The notes beneath the pieces were generated by a model. The model made no database searches, was not told where the DNA came from, and saw only the letters and a program-made list of their open reading frames with translations. Below, in pieces: positions 26,073 through 35,079 of a DNA stretch of 64,000 nt. Both the position numbers and the translations under genes were made by a program. The DNA is taken from the NCBI GenBank assembly GCA_017307375.1, contig JAFKFH010000005.1, positions 1 through 64,000 of the forward strand. The letters run 5' to 3'. This DNA is from Alphaproteobacteria bacterium (lineage in GTDB: Bacteria > Pseudomonadota > Alphaproteobacteria > Ferrovibrionales > Ferrovibrionaceae). How positions within the stretch are numbered: position 1 is the first letter of the stretch; every line of letters begins with the position of its first letter.

Positions 26073-26094
26073 AAGCGGCTCGCCGCTTCTTTTT
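26073..26094 (+). terminator. Intrinsic terminator in the nadA leader
   Basis: aagcgg (26073-26078), loop ctcg, ccgctt (26083-26088) and then c followed by TTTTT (26090-26094) form a compact Rho-independent terminator. It lies downstream of the putative nadA promoter and 32 bases before the nadA start, so it either ends nrtR transcripts or attenuates nadABC. Confidence 0.7.
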
Positions 26095-26125
26095 GGGCGC
26101 CCCATATGCTCAAAAGGAGTATTAA

Positions 26126-27094
26126 ATGACCAGCGCCGCGACCGCCCGCTACCAGCGAGTCCGCCACGTCATCCCGCCCATCGAGTGGGCGGTTTTCGAG
26201 CCCGACATCGAAGCCATCCTGCGACTGAAGCGCGAGCGCGGCGCGCTGATCCTGGCCCATAACTACCAGACGCCGGAAATCTTCCACGGCGTTGCCGACA
26301 TCGTCGGGGATTCGCTGGCCCTGGCGCGTGAGGCGGCACGGGCCGAGGCCGATATCCTGGTGGTCTGCGGCGTGCATTTCATGGCCGAGACCGCCAAGCT
26401 GCTCAACCCGGCCCGCACCGTGCTGGTGCCGGACCCGGCCGCCGGCTGCTCGCTGGCCGATGCGATCACCGCCGATGACGTACTGGCCCTGCGGACCCGC
26501 CACCCCGGGGTGCCGGTCGTCACCTACGTCAACTCCTCGGCCGCGGTGAAGGCGGTCTCCGACGTCTGCTGCACGTCGGCCAACGCCCGCGCCGTGGTCG
26601 AGGCACTGGGCGTGCCGCGCGTCATCATGGCACCGGACGGCTATCTCGCCCGCAATATCGCGGCGACGACCGACGTCGAGATCATCGCCTGGGAAGGACG
26701 CTGCGAGGTGCATGAACGGTTCACGGGCGCCGATATCCGCACCCTGCGCCAGGATCATCCGGGCGTCGTCGTGCTGGCCCATCCCGAATGTGCCCCCGAG
26801 GTGGTGGCCGAGGCGGACTATGCCGGGTCGACCCAGGCCATGGCCGCCTATGTCACCGACCGCAGGCCGGCCCGCGTCGCCCTGATCACCGAGTGTTCGA
26901 TGAGCGACAACGTCGCCGCCGGCCATCCCGACATCGCGTTCGTGCGGCCATGCAATCTCTGCCCGCATATGAAGCGCAACACGCTGGGCAAGATCCGCCG
27001 CACGCTGGAAACGATGACCCATGAGGTCACCATCGATCCGGCGATCGCCGCCCCGGCGCGGCGCGCCGTCGAACGCATGCTGGAAATCCTGTGA
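26126..27094 (+). CDS. nadA: Quinolinate synthase A
   Basis: 322 residues. The enzyme condenses iminoaspartate with dihydroxyacetone phosphate to quinolinate using a [4Fe-4S] cluster. Diagnostic parts are LAHNYQTPEI, VVCGVHFMAETAKLL, YVNSSAAVKA and, near the end, RPCNLCPHMK containing a cluster cysteine. Start supported by aaaggag (26113-26119). The iminoaspartate comes from NadB, encoded next with a 4-base overlap. Confidence 0.96.
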   Translation: MTSAATARYQRVRHVIPPIEWAVFEPDIEAILRLKRERGALILAHNYQTPEIFHGVADIVGDSLALAREAARAEADILVVCGVHFMAETAKLLNPARTVLVPDPAAGCSLADAITADDVLALRTRHPGVPVVTYVNSSAAVKAVSDVCCTSANARAVVEALGVPRVIMAPDGYLARNIAATTDVEIIAWEGRCEVHERFTGADIRTLRQDHPGVVVLAHPECAPEVVAEADYAGSTQAMAAYVTDRRPARVALITECSMSDNVAAGHPDIAFVRPCNLCPHMKRNTLGKIRRTLETMTHEVTIDPAIAAPARRAVERMLEIL

Positions 27095-28623
27095 GCACCG
27101 CCACTGCCCTGACCCGGCGCTACGACGCTGTCGTCGTCGGCGCCGGCCTGGCCGGTCTCAGCGCGGCGCTGGCGTTGCGGCCCGCCCGGGTACTGCTGGT
27201 CGCGGCCGGGCCGATGGACCAGGCGGCGTCGAGCCTGGCCCAGGGCGGCATCGCCGCAGCCTTCGACCCGGCCGACGATGCCTCGGCCCATGCCGCCGAT
27301 ACGCTGGCAGCGGGGGCCGGCCTGTGCGATCCGCGCATCGTCGCGCTGGTCACGGCTGCCGCCCCGGCGGCGATCGGCCGGCTGATCGATCATGGCGTCG
27401 CCTTCGACCGCGACGACACCGGCCGGCTGGCGCTGGGGCGGGAGGCCGCGCATGGCCATGCCCGCATCGTCCACGCCGGCGGCGACGGTACCGGATTTGC
27501 GGTGACCGCGGCGCTGACCCGCGCCGCCGCGGCGGCCGACCACATCACCTGGATCGCGGCCAGCGCCGCCGCGCTCTGGACTCGCGACGACGATGTCGTC
27601 GGCCTGGTGCTCCGCCGGGGCGAAGCCACCGAGGCGATCCGCGCTGGCGCCGTGGTTCTGGCGACCGGCGGAATCGGCGCCCTCTATGCCGAGACGACCA
27701 ACCCCACGGCGGCGCGCGGCAGCGGCCTGGCGCTGGCGGCCCGGGCCGGCGCGGCGCTGACCGACCTGGAATTCGTCCAGTTCCACCCGACGGCGATCGC
27801 CGCCGGCGGCGATCCGCTGCCGCTCGCCACCGAGGCCCTGCGCGGGGCTGGCGCCCGGCTGGTCGACGAGACCGGCACGCCGATCATGGAAGGCATCGAT
27901 CCCGCCCTCGACCTGGCACCGCGCGACGTCGTCGCCCGCGCGGTATATGGCGCGCGGCGGCGTGGGCGAACGGTGTTCCTCGATACCCGGACCGCGATCG
28001 GCGACCGCCTGCCCGCCCTGTTTCCGACGGTCGCAAGCCTGTGCCGCCGCGCCGGCATCGATCCGCTACGCCAGCCGATTCCGGTGGCGCCGGCGGCGCA
28101 TTACCACATGGGCGGCATCGCGGTGGACCGACACGGACGCAGTTCGCTCAAGGGCCTTTGGGCCTGCGGCGAGGTCGCCGGCACCGGCCTGCACGGCGCC
28201 AACCGGCTGGCCAGCAATTCCTTGCTGGAAGCGCTGGTCTATGGCGAGCGGGTGGCCCACGACATCCTCGGCCGGGCGGGCGATCGCGCCGCCGCCGGCA
28301 AGGCACCGAAGACGGTGCCGGCGCGCCCGGCCCCGTCGCCCCGCCTGCGCCGGCTGATGAGCGACCAGGTCGGCGTGGTGCGCCATGCCGCCGGCCTCGA
28401 CGCCGCCCTGACCGTACTGGCGGGCCAGGCGCCCGATGACGACGACGCGCTGGTTGCCCGGCTGATCGCTTATGCCGCCCGCGCACGGCGGGAAAGCCGT
28501 GGCGCCCATTGCCGCGCCGACTATCCGCTCGCCGCCACCGCGCGGCGGTTCACTTTCACCCTGGCCGAGGCGATGGCCGACATCGCCGCCGATCCGGCCC
28601 TGCCTTCGCGAGCGCGCGCATGA
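27091..28623 (+). CDS. nadB: L-aspartate oxidase
   Basis: 510 residues from a GTG overlapping the nadA stop. The FAD-binding Rossmann motif is [15 protein letters not shown] (near residues 16-30), then [11 protein letters not shown], the substrate region EFVQFHPTA and the catalytic arginine region [10 protein letters not shown] typical of the succinate dehydrogenase/aspartate oxidase family. It oxidises aspartate to iminoaspartate for NadA. Its stop overlaps the nadC start (ATGA). Confidence 0.95.
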   Translation: MSTATALTRRYDAVVVGAGLAGLSAALALRPARVLLVAAGPMDQAASSLAQGGIAAAFDPADDASAHAADTLAAGAGLCDPRIVALVTAAAPAAIGRLIDHGVAFDRDDTGRLALGREAAHGHARIVHAGGDGTGFAVTAALTRAAAAADHITWIAASAAALWTRDDDVVGLVLRRGEATEAIRAGAVVLATGGIGALYAETTNPTAARGSGLALAARAGAALTDLEFVQFHPTAIAAGGDPLPLATEALRGAGARLVDETGTPIMEGIDPALDLAPRDVVARAVYGARRRGRTVFLDTRTAIGDRLPALFPTVASLCRRAGIDPLRQPIPVAPAAHYHMGGIAVDRHGRSSLKGLWACGEVAGTGLHGANRLASNSLLEALVYGERVAHDILGRAGDRAAAGKAPKTVPARPAPSPRLRRLMSDQVGVVRHAAGLDAALTVLAGQAPDDDDALVARLIAYAARARRESRGAHCRADYPLAATARRFTFTLAEAMADIAADPALPSRARA

Positions 28624-29471
28624 CCGACCTGACCCCGCCCCCCGCCTTCCTGATCGAACCGCTGCTGCGCGCCGCGCTGGCCGAGGATCTCGGCCGTGCC
28701 GGCGACATCACCTCGGCCGCCGTGCTGCCGCCGGGCCTGCGGGCCCGCGCGGTGATGCGGGCCCGCGAATCCGGCCGCCTCGCCGGCATCGAGGCCGGGC
28801 TGATGGCCTTCCGCCTGATCGACCCCGATATGTGCTGTCATATCCGCAAAGGCGACGGCGCGGACATCGCCAAGGACGAGATCGTCGCCGAGATCGCGGG
28901 CGACGCCCGTGGCATCCTGACGGCCGAGCGCACCGCGCTGAACCTCGCCTGTCATCTCTCGGGCGTGGCCAGCGCCACGGCCCGGCTGGTCGCGGCGGTA
29001 CGGCCCCACCCCACCCGCATCGTCTGTACCCGCAAGACCACGCCGGGCCTGCGCATCTTGGAGAAATACGCGGTCCGGCTGGGCGGCGGCGCCAATCACC
29101 GTTTCGGCCTCGACGACGGCATGCTGATCAAGGACAACCATGTCGCGATGGCCGGCGGCATCCGCCCGGCCCTGGCCCGGGCGCGCGCCGCGGCCGGTCA
29201 CATGGTCAAGGTCGAGATCGAGGTCGACACGCTCGATCAGTTGGCCGAGGCGCTCGCGGCCGGCGCCGACGCCGTGCTGCTCGACAACATGACGATCCCG
29301 ATGCTGGCCGAGGCGGTGGTGATGGCCCGCGGGCGGGCAGCAACCGAAGCGTCGGGCCGCATCAACCTCGACACCGTCGCGGCGGTCGCCGCCACCGGCG
29401 TCGACCTGATCTCGTCAGGCGCGATCACCCATTCGGCGCCGATCCTGGACCTGGGGCTGGATATCGACTGA
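28620..29471 (+). CDS. nadC: Nicotinate-nucleotide pyrophosphorylase (carboxylating)
   Basis: 283 residues from the ATG overlapping the nadB stop; an upstream extension of the frame lies in nadB. Motifs [25 protein letters not shown] and [20 protein letters not shown] bind quinolinate and PRPP. The reaction yields nicotinate mononucleotide, completing the de novo branch begun by NadB and NadA. Length is normal. Confidence 0.96.
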   Translation: MTDLTPPPAFLIEPLLRAALAEDLGRAGDITSAAVLPPGLRARAVMRARESGRLAGIEAGLMAFRLIDPDMCCHIRKGDGADIAKDEIVAEIAGDARGILTAERTALNLACHLSGVASATARLVAAVRPHPTRIVCTRKTTPGLRILEKYAVRLGGGANHRFGLDDGMLIKDNHVAMAGGIRPALARARAAAGHMVKVEIEVDTLDQLAEALAAGADAVLLDNMTIPMLAEAVVMARGRAATEASGRINLDTVAAVAATGVDLISSGAITHSAPILDLGLDID

Positions 29472-29606
29472 GGGTGATCCGTCGTCCCGGACCTGCTGCG
29501 GACGCCGCTGCGCGGATCTCCGATGGATCCGAAACTGCGCCGGGCAGTGCTGGCCGCGCCCGGAATTACTGACGCTCCCTGATTGAAGCGAGTGTTATTC
29601 TCCGCT

Positions 29607-29629
29607 GCGCGCCGGGCCCACCGGCGCGC
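29607..29629 (+). repeat. Hairpin with the same arms as the tyrS terminator
   Basis: gcgcgccgg (29607-29615), loop gccca, ccggcgcgc (29621-29629). It lies 22 bases before the start of the PheC-like gene, so it would be in its leader RNA, or ends nadC transcripts. The arms are identical to those at 16151-16174. A weaker cggatc...gatccg pair (29513-29531) precedes it. Confidence 0.5.
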
Positions 29630-29651
29630 TCGAGAAATCCATCGGAGTGAC

Positions 29652-30437
29652 ATGCGCATGAAGCCCAAGAGAATACTCGCGCTCGCCGCCTTGCTGCTGG
29701 CCGGCCTGGCCGTTGCCTTTACCGCTGAGGCCGGCCCGCGGCTGGACAAGATCATGGAGACCAAGGTGCTGCGGGTCGGCACCCCTGGCGACTACCGGCC
29801 CTTCTCGATGAAGACGGACGCCGGCTACTCCGGCCATGACATCGACGTGGTCGAGGCCATGGCCAAGGAACTGGGCGTGAAGATCGAATACGTGCAGACC
29901 AGCTGGCCGAACCTGATGAAGGACACTCTGTCCGACAAGTTCGACGTCGCGGTCGGCGGCATCACCCGCAACGTGACTCGCATCCGCCAGGTGGTAATGC
30001 TTCCGGGCTATGCGCCGTTCAGCAAGGTGGCCCTGGTGCGCGCGGCCGACAAGGCCAAGTTCACCAAGCCGGAAGACCTGAACCAGCCCGACGTGCGCGT
30101 GATCAAGAATCCCGGTGGCACCAACGAGGCCTATGTACTGGCCAACATGAAGTCGGCGCAGATCAGCACGCACGAGAAGAACGCCGAGATCCCGGCCATG
30201 ATCGCCGAAGGCAAGGGCGACGTGATGATCACCGAGACCTACGAGGCCACCCACTACAGCAAGACTGATCCGCGGCTGTTCGCGGCCTACATGGACGCGC
30301 CGCTCACGCCGAGGAACTGGATCGGCTTCATGCTGCCGCCGGATGACGCCGACTATGTACGGGTGATGACCTTCGTCTGGGATGTGCTCGATCGGCGGGG
30401 TGATCTGAAGGCGGCGTCGACCAAATGGCTCAACTGA
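29652..30437 (+). CDS. Periplasmic solute-binding-fold protein, cyclohexadienyl dehydratase (PheC)-like
   Basis: 261 residues from ATG 29652 (RBS cggag); an upstream ATG (29583) would start in the preceding hairpin region. The signal peptide covers about residues 5-31 (LALAALLLAGLAVAFTAEA). The mature part has the type II binding-protein fold: LRVGTPGDYRPFS, FDVAVGGITRN, VRVIKNPGGTNEAY and GDVMITETYEA. This set, especially NPGGTNE, is close to PheC, an enzyme that evolved from amino-acid-binding proteins and converts prephenate to phenylpyruvate or arogenate to phenylalanine. No permease or ATPase gene is near, which also fits an enzyme. An orphan binding protein remains possible. Confidence 0.7.
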   Translation: MRMKPKRILALAALLLAGLAVAFTAEAGPRLDKIMETKVLRVGTPGDYRPFSMKTDAGYSGHDIDVVEAMAKELGVKIEYVQTSWPNLMKDTLSDKFDVAVGGITRNVTRIRQVVMLPGYAPFSKVALVRAADKAKFTKPEDLNQPDVRVIKNPGGTNEAYVLANMKSAQISTHEKNAEIPAMIAEGKGDVMITETYEATHYSKTDPRLFAAYMDAPLTPRNWIGFMLPPDDADYVRVMTFVWDVLDRRGDLKAASTKWLN

Positions 30438-30530
30438 CCCTCAAGTCGAACTCGATCACGCTTCAGCGCCGCTCCTGGATCTGAGGCTCGATACCGACCG
30501 AGCGGCGACCGTAGCCCCAAATCCAGCGTC

Positions 30531-30626
30531 ACCACCGGGCTCGCCCCGGTGGTCAGGCTGGGCAGTCCCGCGGCTCAACTGCACCCGCGGACTGCCCGGA
30601 CTGATGGCCGGGTCAAGCCCGGCCAT
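30531..30626. repeat. Triple-palindrome intergenic element between convergent genes
   Basis: Three inverted repeats follow one another: accaccggg/cccggtggt (30531-30553), gggcagtcc.cgcgg/ccgcggactgccc with one bulged base (30560-30597), and atggccggg/cccggccat (30604-30626). The sequence resembles extragenic palindromic repeats common in alphaproteobacterial genomes. It sits between the convergent PheC-like and RND genes and can end transcription from both sides. Confidence 0.65.
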
Positions 30627-30643
30627 GACAAACTTCCCATGGA

Positions 30644-33600
30644 CTATTCGCCTGGCGCCAGTTGCGGCATGCCGCCAATCGGTGCGACCGACTTGGGCGC
30701 CGCGGCCTTGGCCGGCGCATCGCGCTTGACGCGGAACCAGGCCGCGTAGAGCGCGGGCAGGAAGAACAGCGTCAGCAGCGTCGCGATGGCCAGGCCCCCC
30801 ATGATCGCGATCGCCATCGGCCCCCAGAAGACACTGCGCGACAGCGGGATCATCGCCAGGATCGCCGCCGCGGCGGTGAGCGCGATCGGGCGGGCGCGGC
30901 GCACCGTGGCGTCGACGATCGCTTCCCATGGCGCCGACCCGGCCTTGATGTCCTGGTCGATCTGGTCGACCAGGATCACCGAGTTGCGCATGATCATGCC
31001 GGCCAGCGAGATGACCCCGAGCATGGCGACGAAACCGAACGGCTGGTGGAACAGGAGCAGCGCCGCGGTCACCCCGATCATGCCGAGCGGCGCCGTCAGG
31101 AGCACCAGGAACAGCCGCGAGAACGACTGCAACTGCAGCATCAGCACCGTCACCATGATCAGCACCATCAGCGGCATCACCGCGAAGATCGACTGCTGGC
31201 TCTTGGCGCTTTCCTCGACCGCGCCGCCGATGTCGATGCGATAGCCGTCGGGCAGCTTGGCTCGCAGCGCATTCAGCATCGGGTTGATCTGGGCGGTGAC
31301 GACGGGCGCCTGGGTATTGTCCTTGATGTCGGCGCGCACGGTCATCATGACCTCGCGGTTGCGCCGCCACAGGATCGGCTCCTCCAGGCCATAGCGCACG
31401 CGGCCGAGCTGGGACAGTGGGACCGCCACGCCCGACGAGGTCCAGACGTTGATGTTGGAAAGATCGTCGAGGCTGAGCCGTTCGTCCGCGGCCGCGCGCA
31501 TCGTCACGTCGATCAGCTCGATGCCTTCGCGGAACTGGGTCGCGCGCTGGCCTGCCAGCAGCGTATTGAGCGTCAGCGCCAGGTCCTGCGGGTTGACGCC
31601 GAGGGCGCGCGCCCGGTCGCGATCGATTTCCAGCTGGACCGACTTCGCCATCTCGTTCCAGTCGAAGTTCACGTCGCGGACATGCGGGTTCTCGCGCATC
31701 ACCGCGCGGACCTTGTCGGCGATGTCGCGGATCACCATCGGGTCCTTGCCGATGACGCGGAACTGGACGGGAAAACCGACCGGCGGGCCATTTTCCAGGC
31801 GCATCACGCGCACGCGCACCGCATCGAACTCGTCGTCGAACGCTTTCTGCAGGCGGTCGAAGACGTGCTCGCGTTCCTCCAGGCCCTTGGTCATCACGAC
31901 GAACTGGGCAAAGTTCGCCTGGCGCAGTTCCGGGTTCAGCGGCAGGTAGAAGCGCACCGTGCCCCCGCCGACATAGGTCGTGAAGAAGCGCACGTCGGGA
32001 TCGTCGGCCAGCAGCTTTTCGATCCGCTTGGCCTGAGCCTGCGTCGCCTTGATCGACGCGCCCTCGGGCAGGCGCAGGTCGATCATCAGCTCGGGGCGCG
32101 AGGCCGACGGGAAGAACTGCTGCTCGACGAACTTGAAGCCCCAGACCGACACGGCGAAGGTCACGACGGTGATCAGCACGACAGTCTTGCGCCAGGTGAC
32201 GCACCAGTTGATCAGGGCACGGAGGATGCGGTAGCTGCGCTTCTGGTACGGATCGTGGTGTTCGTGCCCTGCCTTGTTGAAGTTCGGCAGCAGCTTGTAG
32301 CCGAGATAGGGCGTGAACAGCACGGCGACGATCCAGGAGATCACGAGGCTCAAGCCCACCACCCAGAAGATCGCGTTGGTGTATTCGCCGGCGTTCGACT
32401 TGGCGAAACCGACCGGCACGAAGCCGGCGGCGGTGACGATGGTGCCGGTCAGCATCGGGAAGGCGGTCGAGGTGAAGGCGAAGCTCGCCGCCTTCACGCG
32501 GTCGTAGCCCTGCTCCATCTTCACCACCATCATCTCGACGGCGATGATCGCGTCGTCGACGAGAAGGCCGAGCGAGATGATCAGCGCACCGAGCGAGATG
32601 CGGTGGAAGTCGATGCCCATCACCATCATCGCGACGAAGGTGATGGCGAGCACCAGTGGCACCGACAGCGCGACGACAAACCCCGTGCGCAGGCCCAGCG
32701 AGATGAACGAGACCACCAGCACGATGGCCAGCGCTTCGGCCAGAGACTGCATGAATTCGTCGATCGAAGCCTTTACGACCTTGGGCTGGTCGCCGATCTG
32801 GTCGACCTCGACGCCGAGCGGCAGTTCGCGCTTGATCTGCGCCATCTTGGCATCCAGCGCCTGGCCCATGGCCAGCACGTTGCCACCCTTCTGCATCGAC
32901 ACGGCGAGGCCGATCACCGGCTTGCCGTTGACCGCCATGGTGAAGGACGGCGGGTCCTGGTAGCCGCGGGTCACCTCGGCCACGTCCTCGATGCGCAGGG
33001 CGCGCCCGCCGACCACGATCGGCACGTCGCGCACCGCGCTCAGGGTGTCGAGGGTGGTCGAGACGCGCACGGCAATGCGATCGGTGCCGGCCTCGGCCAC
33101 GCCCGACGGCGTCATCGTGTTGAACTTCTGCAGCGCGTCGAGCAGCGTCTGCGGCGTGATGCCCATCGCCGCCAGCTTGCGGTGGGAGAAGTCGACGAAG
33201 ATCTTCTCGTCCTGCGCGCCGACGATGTCGACCTTGGAGACGTCCTTGATCGACAGGAGCTGCTGGCGCACGTCCTCCAGGATCGACTTGAGCTCAGCCT
33301 GGCCGAATCCATCGCCGCGGAAGGCGTAGATCACGCCGAAGGTATCGCCGAATTCGTCGTTGAAGAACGGCCCCTGCACACCCTGGGGCAGCGACCCCTG
33401 GATATCGCCGATCTTCTTGCGCACCTGGTACCAGATGTCGGGCACCGACTTGGCCGGCGTATCCTGGCGCAGGTTGACCTTCAGCGTGGATTCGCCGGGC
33501 TTGGAATAGCTGGCGATGAAATCGAAATACGGCAGTTCCTGCAGCTTCTTCTCGAGCTTGTCGGTGACCTGCAGTTCCTGCTCGCGCGCCGTCGCCCCGG

Positions 33601-33763
33601 GCCAGTAGGCCTGAACCACCATCGTCTTGATGGTGAATTCCGGATCTTCCTGGCGGCCGAGCTGGAAATAGGCGACCACGCCGGCGATGGTCGAGGCGAT
33701 GATGAAATAGAGCACCAGCGACTGATGCCGCAGGCCCCATTCGGAAAGATTGAAACCCTTCAC
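30644..33763 (-). CDS. RND-family multidrug efflux transporter, inner-membrane subunit
   Basis: 1039 residues from a GTG that overlaps the stop of the fusion-protein gene (GTGA). The length and 12-helix layout are those of AcrB/MexB-type pumps: a membrane helix near residue 15-35, two large periplasmic loops and helix 4 with SLGLLVDDAIIAVEMMV. The N-terminus (LYFIIASTIAGVVAYFQLGRQEDPEF) places it in the group of RND pumps whose fusion partner is a lipoprotein. It exports lipophilic compounds using proton flow. No outer-membrane channel gene is present here. Confidence 0.92.
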   Translation of the reverse strand: MKGFNLSEWGLRHQSLVLYFIIASTIAGVVAYFQLGRQEDPEFTIKTMVVQAYWPGATAREQELQVTDKLEKKLQELPYFDFIASYSKPGESTLKVNLRQDTPAKSVPDIWYQVRKKIGDIQGSLPQGVQGPFFNDEFGDTFGVIYAFRGDGFGQAELKSILEDVRQQLLSIKDVSKVDIVGAQDEKIFVDFSHRKLAAMGITPQTLLDALQKFNTMTPSGVAEAGTDRIAVRVSTTLDTLSAVRDVPIVVGGRALRIEDVAEVTRGYQDPPSFTMAVNGKPVIGLAVSMQKGGNVLAMGQALDAKMAQIKRELPLGVEVDQIGDQPKVVKASIDEFMQSLAEALAIVLVVSFISLGLRTGFVVALSVPLVLAITFVAMMVMGIDFHRISLGALIISLGLLVDDAIIAVEMMVVKMEQGYDRVKAASFAFTSTAFPMLTGTIVTAAGFVPVGFAKSNAGEYTNAIFWVVGLSLVISWIVAVLFTPYLGYKLLPNFNKAGHEHHDPYQKRSYRILRALINWCVTWRKTVVLITVVTFAVSVWGFKFVEQQFFPSASRPELMIDLRLPEGASIKATQAQAKRIEKLLADDPDVRFFTTYVGGGTVRFYLPLNPELRQANFAQFVVMTKGLEEREHVFDRLQKAFDDEFDAVRVRVMRLENGPPVGFPVQFRVIGKDPMVIRDIADKVRAVMRENPHVRDVNFDWNEMAKSVQLEIDRDRARALGVNPQDLALTLNTLLAGQRATQFREGIELIDVTMRAAADERLSLDDLSNINVWTSSGVAVPLSQLGRVRYGLEEPILWRRNREVMMTVRADIKDNTQAPVVTAQINPMLNALRAKLPDGYRIDIGGAVEESAKSQQSIFAVMPLMVLIMVTVLMLQLQSFSRLFLVLLTAPLGMIGVTAALLLFHQPFGFVAMLGVISLAGMIMRNSVILVDQIDQDIKAGSAPWEAIVDATVRRARPIALTAAAAILAMIPLSRSVFWGPMAIAIMGGLAIATLLTLFFLPALYAAWFRVKRDAPAKAAAPKSVAPIGGMPQLAPGE

Positions 33764-34878
33764 GACTGCGGGGCCCCGTAGATCCGGACCTTCTGGCCGG
33801 CATCGAGCTTGTGCACGCCGGCGGTGACCACCAGGTCGCCTTCGTCGATGCCGCTCTTGATCCTGACCTTGTCCTGGCCGTAGGCGACGACCTCGACCCG
33901 CTTGAGGGTCAGTCCGCCGGTCTGCGGGTTGACCACCCAGACCGCCTGCTTGTCCTTGTCCTGGTAGAGCGCGGTGAGCGGCAGGGTGACGAAGCGCTGG
34001 GCGCCGAGCTTTTCCAGCTGCAGCGTCGCCGACATGCCGATCTGCAGGCCCTCGACCGGCTCGAGAATCGAATAGCGCAGGCGATAGGTGCGGGTTGCCG
34101 GATCGGCCGAGGGCGAGATTTCGCGCAGCTTGGCGCGGATCTTGTTGTCCGGATCCGACCACAGGGTAAAGCCGACCTTGTCGGCCTCGGTCGCATATTT
34201 GATCCGGCTTTCCGGGATCGCGGTGACCACCTCGAGCTCGTCGGTACGGGCGAGCGTGACGATGGTCTGGCCGGCCGCCACGACCTGGCCGATTTCACCC
34301 GACGTCGCGGTGATCACGCCGCGTGCCGGGGCGACCAGCTCGGTATATTCGATCTGGTTCTGGGCCAGCCGGATCTGCTCGCGCAGCTGGGCCGACCGGG
34401 CCTCCGCGGCGCGATAGGCCGACAGGCGCTGGTCATAGACCGACTGGTTGTAGGCCGGGCTGGTCTTGAGCTGGTTGTAGCGGTCGAGTTCCTGCCGCGT
34501 GCGCTCGAGATCGGCGTCGGACGAGCGCAGCTGGGCCTGGGTCGCCTTGAGGTTCAGCTTCATGTCGGCGGGATCGAGGGTGGCCAGCACCTGGCCGGCC
34601 TCGACCACGGTGCCGACATCGACGCGCCGCTCGGCGATCTTGCCGGCGACACGGAAGCCCATCGGGGTCTCGTAGCGCGGCTGGATCACGGCAGGATAGA
34701 ACTGGCGGTCGCGCAACAGCTTGTAGGAGGCCGCTTCGGCGCGGACCGGCTTGATCTCCTCGGTGGCGGCCTGCTTGTCCTGGGCCTTGGGTTCGCCGCA
34801 GGCGCCGAGGCCTAAGACGGCCACTGCCAGCAACGCGGCCCTGCCCCACAGCCCGAACGCCGTCGACGACCCGACCAT
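33760..34878 (-). CDS. RND efflux membrane fusion lipoprotein
   Basis: 372 residues from ATG 34878; the frame opens 22 residues earlier but the lipoprotein signal (LLAVAVLGLGAC, C27 lipidated) begins after this ATG. Domains are in the usual order: barrel-sandwich hybrid half, coiled-coil hairpin (about 95-165), second lipoyl half (APARGVITATSGEIGQVV), beta-barrel and membrane-proximal domain. It connects the pump to an outer-membrane channel. Its promoter region is shared with tetR. Confidence 0.9.
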   Translation of the reverse strand: MVGSSTAFGLWGRAALLAVAVLGLGACGEPKAQDKQAATEEIKPVRAEAASYKLLRDRQFYPAVIQPRYETPMGFRVAGKIAERRVDVGTVVEAGQVLATLDPADMKLNLKATQAQLRSSDADLERTRQELDRYNQLKTSPAYNQSVYDQRLSAYRAAEARSAQLREQIRLAQNQIEYTELVAPARGVITATSGEIGQVVAAGQTIVTLARTDELEVVTAIPESRIKYATEADKVGFTLWSDPDNKIRAKLREISPSADPATRTYRLRYSILEPVEGLQIGMSATLQLEKLGAQRFVTLPLTALYQDKDKQAVWVVNPQTGGLTLKRVEVVAYGQDKVRIKSGIDEGDLVVTAGVHKLDAGQKVRIYGAPQS

Positions 34879-34949
34879 CTTGATCCCACCCTGTTGAATC
34901 TCGCGGTGGCTGCCCGGATCATCCGGCTTACACGGGCTTGCCACGTTAG

Positions 34950-34998
34950 GTAACCTCAGTTACACTAATAACTGTATTACACATTACGCATTGGTCAA
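34950..34998 (-). promoter_or_regulatory. Efflux operon promoter with candidate TetR operators
   Basis: On the minus strand TTGACC (34998-34993) and TACAGT (34976-34971) are 16 bases apart. Two overlapping dyads, gtaac-ctca-gttac (34950-34963) and gtta-cactaa-taac (34959-34972), lie from the -10 to just past the start of transcription, where a repressor would block. The divergent tetR gene is the likely regulator. Confidence 0.55.
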
Positions 34999-35079
34999 GC
35001 CTCTAGATCGTGAGCGGATAAAAAAACACCGCCATCGGATCTATGGGAGTTGGGGGACCGGGAAAGGAGCCGCGAGCAA

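Noticed and set aside
26058-26125. NAD-responsive riboswitch in front of nadA
   Set aside because: The leader is short and shows only a compact terminator stem; nothing resembling the known NAD-I or NAD-II aptamers is visible, and a protein regulator gene is adjacent.
30662-33781. 1039-codon open frame on the plus strand opposite the RND gene
   Set aside because: Shadow frame rich in His/Asp/Arg/Gln; the RND protein on the minus strand is unmistakable.
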